This document shows positions 58,030 through 64,000 of a stretch of DNA of 64,000 nucleotides, piece by piece. The position numbers and the translations under genes are program-made. The first letter of the stretch is position 1. Every line of letters starts with the position of its first letter. The notes beneath the pieces are model-generated. The model saw nothing but the letters and a program-made list of their open reading frames with translations. It was not told where the DNA came from and made no database searches. Source of the DNA: Mycobacterium ahvazicum (GTDB taxonomy: Bacteria > Actinomycetota > Actinomycetes > Mycobacteriales > Mycobacteriaceae); the NCBI RefSeq assembly GCF_900176255.2, contig NZ_FXEG02000002.1:434001-498000 (forward strand). The letters run 5' to 3'.

Positions 58030-58682
58030 CGGGGGTTGGTGCGCAGGTAGCCGTAGACACCGGCGAAGTTGCGGTTCACGTCTTCGGGAATCGGCACCGG
58101 ACCACCGAGAGACCTTGCACCCCAAACGATTTGAGCCGTGCGCTCGATGAGGGCGGTGATGTGCAGGGCCTTGTCCGGGCGGGGTCCCACCGCGACCAGG
58201 CCGTGGTTGGCGATCAGGGCGGCGCCGCGGCCTTCCAGGGCTTTGACCGCGTTGACCCCGACGTCGGGGGTTCCGGACGCGGCGTAGTCGGCGCACCGGA
58301 CGTCGCCGCCGACGTAGACCGCGAATTCGTCGATGCAGGCCGGAATCGGCTCATGCGCGATCGCGAACATGGTCGCCCACACCGGATGACTGTGGATCAC
58401 GCTGCCGATGTCGTCGTATGCGTGATAGGCCGCCAGGTGCAGTTGCATTTCCGACGATGGCGCCCGGCCGTCCTTTGCGTGCTGCACGGCGCCTTGCGGG
58501 TCGATGAGCACCAAGTCGTCGAGCTCCATGTCGCGATAGTCGACCGACGAGGGGGTGATCACGATGTTGCCGTCGCGGCGTCGTGCCGAGATGTTGCCGG
58601 CGGTGCCCTCGACGAGCCCGCGACGCAGCATGTCTTTGGCCGCGTCCAGCACCGCGGTTTCCGGGTTGTCGACGAACATCAT
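58026..58682 (-). CDS. fucA: Class II aldolase (FucA-type)
   Basis: A 218-residue zinc aldolase/adducin-type protein, the length of M. tuberculosis FucA (Rv0727c). GTAGNISARRRDGNIVITPS and the zinc-binding SVIHSHPVW and IANHGLVAVG are present. It cleaves an L-fuculose-1-phosphate-like sugar phosphate; the real substrate is not known. Overlaps serA2 (58679–58682) and the MBL gene, so translation is coupled. Confidence 0.9.
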   Translation of the reverse strand: MMFVDNPETAVLDAAKDMLRRGLVEGTAGNISARRRDGNIVITPSSVDYRDMELDDLVLIDPQGAVQHAKDGRAPSSEMQLHLAAYHAYDDIGSVIHSHPVWATMFAIAHEPIPACIDEFAVYVGGDVRCADYAASGTPDVGVNAVKALEGRGAALIANHGLVAVGPRPDKALHITALIERTAQIVWGARSLGGPVPIPEDVNRNFAGVYGYLRTNPR

Positions 58683-59659
58683 GACCCCAGCACCTCCGGG
58701 TTGACGATATGGGCGGGCGTGTTGCCGGACAGCAACGCTTCCAGATCGTCGGCGACCATCTGCGCCTGCCGTGCCTCAGTGTCCCAGGTGGCCCCGCCGA
58801 TGTGCGGTGTCAGCACGACATTGGGCATACCGACCAGCGGGTGGTCCGTCGCCAGAAACTCGCCCACGAAATGGTCCAGGCCCGCCGCGGCCACCTTGCC
58901 ACTGCGCAGCGCGTCCACGAGCGCGTCGGTGTCGTGCAGTTGCGCGCGGGCGGTGTTGAGGAAAACCACGCCGTCGCGCATCGCGGCGAATTCCTTCGCG
59001 CCGATCATCCCGGTGGTCTCGTCGGTGACCGGTGCGTGCAACGAGATGACGTCGGCCTCGCTCAGCAGTTCGTCGAGGCGGTGCCGGGCTTCGTCGTGAT
59101 ACGGGTCGTGCGCGATGACCCGCATGCCCAGCCCGGTCAACCGCCACCGCAGCGCGCGGCCGACGGCGCCAAGCCCCACCAGCCCGGCGGTGCGCCCCGC
59201 GATCTCCCACCCCCGGAAGCGCTGATAGGGAATGCTGCCGTCGCGAAACGTGTTGCCGCTGCGCACATCCGAGTCAGCGGTCAGCACGTGGCGGGTGGCG
59301 GCCAACAGCAGAGCTACCGCGATCTCGGCGACCGCATCGGCGTTGCGGGCCGGCGTATTCAGCACCGGGATGCCTGCCGAGGTGGCCCCGGCGATGTCGA
59401 CGTTGTTGGGGTCGCCGCGGGTGGATGCGATCGCACGCAGACCCAGGTCCAACACCGGTCCACGCACGGAGTCGCTCTCCACCACAACGACGTCGGCGGC
59501 TTCGGCGGTGATCCGTTCGGCCAACTGCTCGGGGCCGTAGATCCGCAGCGGGGCCGTCTCGATCCAGGGGTCGTACACCACATCGGCCAGCCGGCGGAGT
59601 TTGGCGAACCCCGGACCACGCAGCGGGGCCGTCACCAGGGCGCGCGGTCTTGATGTCAC
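58679..59659 (-). CDS. serA2: D-3-phosphoglycerate dehydrogenase-like SerA2
   Basis: A 326-residue 2-hydroxyacid dehydrogenase. The NAD motif GLVGLGAVGRALRWRL, the catalytic Arg in LNTARAQLHD and the His in LTPHIGG are present. SerA2 lacks the C-terminal regulatory domains of true serine-pathway SerA. GTG 59659 gives the M. tuberculosis length; TTG 59668 is open. Divergent from xylB with only about 30 nt between; first gene of the minus-strand run. Confidence 0.9.
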   Translation of the reverse strand: MTSRPRALVTAPLRGPGFAKLRRLADVVYDPWIETAPLRIYGPEQLAERITAEAADVVVVESDSVRGPVLDLGLRAIASTRGDPNNVDIAGATSAGIPVLNTPARNADAVAEIAVALLLAATRHVLTADSDVRSGNTFRDGSIPYQRFRGWEIAGRTAGLVGLGAVGRALRWRLTGLGMRVIAHDPYHDEARHRLDELLSEADVISLHAPVTDETTGMIGAKEFAAMRDGVVFLNTARAQLHDTDALVDALRSGKVAAAGLDHFVGEFLATDHPLVGMPNVVLTPHIGGATWDTEARQAQMVADDLEALLSGNTPAHIVNPEVLGS

Positions 59660-59676
59660 GAATGCCAATGCTGGCG

Positions 59677-59682
59677 TACGGT
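59677..59682 (+). promoter_or_regulatory. -10 element for leaderless xylB
   Basis: TACGGT ends 7 nt before the GTG at 59690. The gap to serA2 is so short that the two divergent promoters must overlap. Confidence 0.4.
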
Positions 59683-59689
59683 GACGCCC

Positions 59690-61063
59690 GTGTCACGCAA
59701 CGGCGTCACAATCGGCATCGACATCGGCACAACGGCGGTCAAAGCGGTCGCCGCCGACGCCGACGGCCGCGTGACGGCGCGGGTTCGCATTCCCCATCAC
59801 GTTCGGGTGCCCGCGCCCAACCGGCTCGAGCACGACGCCGACGAGGCGTGGCGGCGCGGCCCGGTGGCCGCCCTCGATCAGGTGCGTCAGTTGGTTCCCG
59901 GGCCCGAGCCCCGCGCGGTGGCCGTTTCGGCGATGGTTCCCTCGCTGACCGCCGTCGATGCCGCGGGCCGGCCGTTTACCCCGGGATTGCTCTACGGCGA
60001 CGAGCGAGGCCGGGTCGACGGCGATCAGCCGCTTCCCGCGCTGGGTGAAGCCGCCGAGTTCCTGCGTTGGACGGCCGCCGAAGCCCCCGGGGCGGCCGGG
60101 TACTGGCCGGCGCCGGCGGTGGCCAACCACGCGCTGGCCGGCGAGGCGGTCATCGACTTCGCCACCGCGGCCACCTCGTACCCCCTGTTCGACGGCACCG
60201 GCTGGAATCAGGCCGCCTGCGCCGAACGCGGCGCCGCCCCGGCGCAGCTGCCGCGGGTGGAGACGATCGGCGCCGCGGCCGGGCAGCTACCCGGGACCCG
60301 AACCGTGCTCGGCACGGGTGCCGTCGACGCGCTGTGCGAGCAGATGGTGGCCGGCGCCGATCGCGACGGCGAGGTGCTGGTGATGTGCGGAACCACCCTG
60401 ATCGTGTGGGTCACCATTCCCGAGGCCCGCCAGGTGCCGGGGCTGTGGACCATTCCGCACACCAAGGCGCCCAAGAGCCAGATCGGCGGCGCCAGCAACG
60501 CGGGCGGGCTGTTTCTCGGCTGGGTGGATCGCGTCCTGGGACCCGCCGACCGCGCCGACGCCTTCCCCACGATCGATCCGCGCCGGATCCCGGTGTGGTC
60601 GCCCTACATTCGCGGTGAACGCACGCCGTTCCACGACCCGGACCGCCGCGCCGTGCTCGACGGCATCGACCTGACCCACGGCCCCGGCGCATTGCGCAGA
60701 GCCGCCTACGAGGCGTCGGGATTCGTCGTTCGTCAGCTGATCGAACTCAGTGGAGCGCCGGTGTCGCGCATCGTGGCCACCGGCGGCGGCACCCGGCTGC
60801 AGCCATGGATGCAGGCCATCGCCGACGCCACCGGCCGCCCGGTGGAGGTATCCGCGGTGGCCGAGGGCGCGGCGCTGGGAGCGGCCTTCCTGGCCCGGAT
60901 GGCGGCCGGGCTGGAAACGTCGATCGCCGATGCCGCCCGCTGGGCCTGCACCGGGCGCATCGTCGACCCCGATCCCGCCTGGGCAGCCGCGGTGCAGGAC
61001 CGCTACCGGCGTTTCCTGGCACTGGGCGAGTGCCCGTCGCGCCGACCAGAGTCGAGGATCTAG
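59690..61063 (+). CDS. xylB: FGGY-family carbohydrate kinase
   Basis: A 457-residue kinase. The N-terminal ATPase loop VTIGIDIGTTAVKAVAADAD and the C-terminal FVVRQLIELSGAPVSRIVAT with GGGTRLQPWMQAIADATGRP are FGGY signatures. It should phosphorylate a sugar or sugar acid that the serA2/fucA products then process. Named xylB in M. tuberculosis (Rv0729) but the substrate is unproven. GTG 59690 fits a leaderless promoter; GTG 59681 is also open. Confidence 0.9.
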   Translation: MSRNGVTIGIDIGTTAVKAVAADADGRVTARVRIPHHVRVPAPNRLEHDADEAWRRGPVAALDQVRQLVPGPEPRAVAVSAMVPSLTAVDAAGRPFTPGLLYGDERGRVDGDQPLPALGEAAEFLRWTAAEAPGAAGYWPAPAVANHALAGEAVIDFATAATSYPLFDGTGWNQAACAERGAAPAQLPRVETIGAAAGQLPGTRTVLGTGAVDALCEQMVAGADRDGEVLVMCGTTLIVWVTIPEARQVPGLWTIPHTKAPKSQIGGASNAGGLFLGWVDRVLGPADRADAFPTIDPRRIPVWSPYIRGERTPFHDPDRRAVLDGIDLTHGPGALRRAAYEASGFVVRQLIELSGAPVSRIVATGGGTRLQPWMQAIADATGRPVEVSAVAEGAALGAAFLARMAAGLETSIADAARWACTGRIVDPDPAWAAAVQDRYRRFLALGECPSRRPESRI

Positions 61064-61085
61064 CGCGATACTCGGGTTGGCGTTC

Positions 61086-61091
61086 TAGTCT
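61086..61091 (+). promoter_or_regulatory. -10 element for leaderless GNAT-like gene
   Basis: TAGTCT ends 6 nt before the ATG at 61098. Confidence 0.5.
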
Positions 61092-61097
61092 GGTGCA

Positions 61098-61763
61098 ATG
61101 ACTGACCAGGACCGCAAAGCCGCCCGCAGAGAGATCGCAGACGCCCTTCTGAAAGCTCTTGAACGCCGGCATGAAATAGCCGACGTCGTGGTGGAGTCGG
61201 AGAACAAAGCAGTCGCGGTCGAGGGGATCGTCAAACTGCTCGACACCTCCCACGCCGCCGCCGAAGCGGTGATGGGCATGTGCTTCGAGCAGCTCACCAT
61301 CGATTCGCGCCGCAAAATCCTCGCCGAACTCGAAGACCTGAACAAGCAGCTGAGCTTCACGCTCGGCGAGCGGCCGGCGAGTTCGGGGGAGAGCCTGGAG
61401 TTGCGGCCGTTCTCCGCCGCCGAGGACCGCGACCTGTTCGCAACGCGCACCGCGGAAATCGGCGAGGCCGGCGATGGTTCTCGGGTCCCCGCCGGGAACA
61501 TCGACGACGAGATCCGTGCTGCCCTCAAGCGGGTAGACGACGAAGAGGCCGCCTGGTTCGTCGCGATCGATTCCGGCGAGAAGGTCGGAATGGTGTTCGG
61601 CGAGCTGCTCGCCGGCGAGGTGAACGTGCGGATCTGGATTCACCCCGAGCACCGCAAGCACGGTTACGGCACCGCCGCCCTGCGCAAGTCGCGCTCGGAG
61701 CTGGCGTGGTGCTTTCCCGCAGTGCCATTGGTGGTTAGGGCGCCGGCGGCCAGACCGGAGTAG
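61098..61763 (+). CDS. GyrA-like helical domain fused to GNAT-like domain (Rv0730 homologue)
   Basis: A 221-residue protein. Residues about 5–90 resemble the helical dimer segment of GyrA/ParC (ALERRHEIADVV, AAAEAVMGMCFEQLT, RRKILAELEDLNKQL). Residues about 100–215 resemble an acetyltransferase: LELRPFSAAEDRDLFATRTA, then VRIWIHPEHRKHGYGTAALR as the acetyl-CoA loop. The C-terminus is short, so the GNAT fold may be incomplete. Substrate unknown; DNA-linked roles are possible but not shown. Confidence 0.78.
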   Translation: MTDQDRKAARREIADALLKALERRHEIADVVVESENKAVAVEGIVKLLDTSHAAAEAVMGMCFEQLTIDSRRKILAELEDLNKQLSFTLGERPASSGESLELRPFSAAEDRDLFATRTAEIGEAGDGSRVPAGNIDDEIRAALKRVDDEEAAWFVAIDSGEKVGMVFGELLAGEVNVRIWIHPEHRKHGYGTAALRKSRSELAWCFPAVPLVVRAPAARPE

Positions 61764-61766
61764 CCG

Positions 61767-62702
61767 CTACGGCAAGGTGGCAATCACCGAAATGTGGTTC
61801 TCCAGCGCCTTGAGTCCTTCGCCGGGCGGCACGGGCAGCCCGGCCTTGGCGAACTGATCGGCGCGGGTGCGCGCCGTTATCTGCCAGCCGGCAGCGCTGA
61901 GGTATTCCGCGGCCGGGGTGCGTTCACCGTGATAGACGAGCGTGGACACGTCGGTGTCGAAGCCGAATTGTCCCCAGCGCTTGGCCATCGCCTTGGCACG
62001 CTTCTCCAGCAGGGGCATGCCGTCGCGGTGGTATTCGGTTGCCAGCCGGCTGCCCGGTGCGCTCAGCGTGGTGATCGCGTCGAACAACCGATCCTGCGCC
62101 TCCGGCGGCAGGTACATCAGCAGTCCCTCGGCGCTCCACGCCGCGGGCTTTGTCTCGTCAAAACCTGCTTGGCGCAACGCGTTTAGCCAGTCGTCGCGCA
62201 GGTCGACGGCAATGGTCCGGCGCTGGGCCGTGGGTTCGGCGCCCAGGTTCGACAGCGCGGTGGTCTTGAACTCGACGACCGCCGGTTGATCAACCTCGTA
62301 CACGACGGTGCCCGCGGGCCAATCCAGCCGATAGGCACGCGAGTCCAGGCCCGCGGCCAGGATCACCGCCTGGCGCACACCCGCGGCGGTGGCGTCGGTG
62401 AAGAATTCGTCGAAATACCGAGTGCGCACGGCCATCATGTTGACCATTCGCCGCAGATTGAATTCTGCATCGGGGTCCGCGTCGGGGTCCAGACCGCCGG
62501 TCTCATCGGTGATTTCGCCGTCGAGCACTCGGATGAAGAAATCCGCACCCACCGCGCGCACCAGCGGATCGGCGAACGGGTCGTCGATCAGCGCGTCCGG
62601 GCCCTTGCCGGCAAGAGCGCGGCAGGCGGCGACCCAGGTCGCGGTCGCCCCCACGCTCGACGCCAGGTCCCAGGTGTCTTGATCGGTGCGTGCCACGCTC
62701 AA
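61767..62702 (-). CDS. PF04072 SAM-dependent methyltransferase, array B copy 1
   Basis: A 311-residue family member: [53 protein letters not shown] and [18 protein letters not shown]. It has an Asp-rich insert ([17 protein letters not shown]). ATG overlaps the stop of the next gene upstream (62699–62702), so the array is an operon. Confidence 0.92.
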   Translation of the reverse strand: MSVARTDQDTWDLASSVGATATWVAACRALAGKGPDALIDDPFADPLVRAVGADFFIRVLDGEITDETGGLDPDADPDAEFNLRRMVNMMAVRTRYFDEFFTDATAAGVRQAVILAAGLDSRAYRLDWPAGTVVYEVDQPAVVEFKTTALSNLGAEPTAQRRTIAVDLRDDWLNALRQAGFDETKPAAWSAEGLLMYLPPEAQDRLFDAITTLSAPGSRLATEYHRDGMPLLEKRAKAMAKRWGQFGFDTDVSTLVYHGERTPAAEYLSAAGWQITARTRADQFAKAGLPVPPGEGLKALENHISVIATLP

Positions 62703-63622
62703 CCCCCCAGCGTTGCGGACAAGTATCTGATGTCGCCGAACGCCACCATGGACGGTTCGGTGGGAAACTCAAAACCGTTGCGCGCGTACATCTCCGGAGT
62801 GCTACGCACCGTCGTCTGCCAGCCCCGCTCGGTGAGGTAGGCCGATACGTCATTGCGCTCGCCGGTGTAAACCAGTTCGGACCAGTTCAGATTCAGGCCC
62901 ATCCGGCGCCACCGTTCGCTCATCTCGCGACCCCGCTTTTCGACACGGTCACACATGTCGGGGACGTAACCGGTACCGATCCGGCTGCCGGGCGCAGACA
63001 GCTCGGTGATGTTGTCGAACAGGCGATCCTGGGCGTCCGGCGGCAGGTAGCCGAGCAGGCCCTCGGCTATCCAGGCGGTCGGCTGCGTCGAGTCGAATCC
63101 GTTGCTGCGCAACGCGGCCGGCCAGTCGTCGCGCAGATCCACCGCCACCGTCCGGCGCTCGGTGGTCGGGGCCGCGCCGAGGCCGGCCAGGGTGCGGGTC
63201 TTGAACTCGATCACCTGCGGCTGGTCGATCTCGTAGAGCACGGTTCCGTCCGGCCACGGCAACCGGTAGCCGCGGGTGTCCAGCCCGGACGCGAGAATCA
63301 CCGCCTGGCGCACCCCGGCTTCGGCGGCATCGAGGAGGAAGGTGTCGAAGTACCGGGTTCGCACGGCCATGCCTTCGCTGAGCCGCTGCGTAGTGAACGC
63401 CGGATCGTCCTCGGAGAGTTCGACCTCGCCGTTCATCATCCGGATGAAGGCGTCCACCCCGACCGCATTGACCAGCGGCTCGGCGAAGGGATCGTCGATC
63501 AACGGATCGGGGCCCTTGGATGCCATCGCCCGGCGGGCCGCCACCGCGGTGGCGGTGGCTCCCACGCTGGACGCCAAATCCCAGCTGTCTCCGTCGAATC
63601 GCTTGCTGTCGGTGCTCGTCAT
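62699..63622 (-). CDS. PF04072 SAM-dependent methyltransferase, array B copy 2
   Basis: A 307-residue family member: [53 protein letters not shown] and [21 protein letters not shown] 63622 ([12 protein letters not shown]) matches the paralogues; a longer frame is rejected. Overlaps copy 1 by ATGA; 10 nt from copy 3. Confidence 0.92.
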   Translation of the reverse strand: MTSTDSKRFDGDSWDLASSVGATATAVAARRAMASKGPDPLIDDPFAEPLVNAVGVDAFIRMMNGEVELSEDDPAFTTQRLSEGMAVRTRYFDTFLLDAAEAGVRQAVILASGLDTRGYRLPWPDGTVLYEIDQPQVIEFKTRTLAGLGAAPTTERRTVAVDLRDDWPAALRSNGFDSTQPTAWIAEGLLGYLPPDAQDRLFDNITELSAPGSRIGTGYVPDMCDRVEKRGREMSERWRRMGLNLNWSELVYTGERNDVSAYLTERGWQTTVRSTPEMYARNGFEFPTEPSMVAFGDIRYLSATLGG

Positions 63623-63632
63623 GCCTGCGCTC

Positions 63633-64000
63633 CTAACCGAGAGTGGCGGTAACCGAGACGATGTTGCGCAGTTGGGACAGGGCCTCGCTGTCATGGAAAT
63701 CGCGGCCGTAGTCGGCGAAAAGTTCGCGCCGTGGCCGCGAGCTCACCTGCCAGCCGTGGTCGCTCAGGTACTCGACGACGTCGCTGCGGTCGCCGTCGAA
63801 GAACAATTGCGACAGGTCGATGTCGCAGCCCAGATTGAGCCAGCGCTGGTTGAACTCCTGCGCACGCTCGGACATCGTCGTCTCCGAGGGCGGATGGAAC
63901 TCGGTGGCCAGCATGCTGCCGGGTGCCGACAGCGAGGTGATGTTGTCGAAGAGCCGGTCTTGGGCATCCGGGGGCAGATACATCAGTAACCCCTCGGCAC
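63633..64000 (-). CDS. PF04072 SAM-dependent methyltransferase, array B copy 3 (partial)
   Basis: Only the C-terminal 120 or so residues are in the window; the gene continues past 64000. [20 protein letters not shown] and [15 protein letters not shown] are typical of the family, and it ends [12 protein letters not shown]. Confidence 0.9.
   Translation of the reverse strand, partial: AEGLLMYLPPDAQDRLFDNITSLSAPGSMLATEFHPPSETTMSERAQEFNQRWLNLGCDIDLSQLFFDGDRSDVVEYLSDHGWQVSSRPRRELFADYGRDFHDSEALSQLRNIVSVTATLG

Overview
The window is GC-rich actinobacterial chromosome. It follows the Mycobacterium tuberculosis Rv0672–Rv0731 gene order almost gene by gene: fadE8, echA4, echA5, DUF3060 genes, rpsL-rpsG-fusA-tuf, mycofactocin (mft) cluster, S10 ribosomal operon, atsA, rplN operon, sppA, fucA, serA2, xylB. 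A PE-family gene, the PF04072 methyltransferase arrays and the differences from M. tuberculosis point to a slow-growing non-tuberculous Mycobacterium, possibly near the M. avium complex. The species assignment is inference. All gene identities come from reading the sequence and from memory of families; no database was searched.

Layout. 1–2594: end of fadE8, then echA4, a PaaX-like regulator and echA5 (acyl-CoA metabolism). 2599–4354: two secreted DUF3060 proteins divergent from a TetR regulator. The mmpS5-mmpL5-Rv0678 genes known from this spot in M. tuberculosis are absent. 4406–9146: rpsL, rpsG, fusA, tuf, with a 60-bp tandem duplication of the fusA tail. 9266–14085: a PE protein, a SHOCT membrane protein, then a short-chain dehydrogenase of the mycofactocin type, a ferredoxin reductase and a D-2-hydroxyacid dehydrogenase. 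A perfect KstR-type operator precedes this last group. 14108–17010: a triple-VOC protein with an ECF sigma factor, and a DUF2332 protein. 17007–24321: mftR and mftABCDEFG. 24322–25314: apparently decayed DNA. 25315–27802: an MFS exporter, its TetR regulator and the tail of a lost cytochrome P450. 28098–34021: S10 operon from leader to terminator. 34056–42688: a sulfatase module (atsA, a lipoprotein, three DUF4436 paralogues, a PstS-like lipoprotein, formylglycine-generating enzyme). 42717–47126: rplN-to-rplO operon. 47123–51533: TetR, alpha/beta hydrolase, LLM oxidoreductase, sppA. 51567–54376 and 61767–64000: six PF04072 methyltransferases in two arrays. 54516–61763: a class I methyltransferase with an AraC regulator, a sugar-type catabolic cluster (dehydrogenase, metallo-beta-lactamase-fold, fucA, serA2, divergent xylB) and a GNAT-like protein.

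How the genes work together. The ribosomal operons give the conserved backbone. The mft genes make and decorate the mycofactocin redox cofactor (MftA precursor, MftB/MftC maturation, MftE trimming, MftD oxidation, MftF glycosylation, MftG reoxidation). The SDR/ferredoxin reductase operon upstream is a likely user of the cofactor and may be tied to sterol catabolism through KstR. The sulfatase AtsA needs formylglycine made by the enzyme encoded at 40703–41623. Between them lie three DUF4436 membrane proteins, each preceded by a similar promoter and a short, apparently leaderless upstream ORF that overlaps the main start codon. That arrangement, the KstR site, the fusA-tail repeat and the regulator that has lost its start codon are the main new points.
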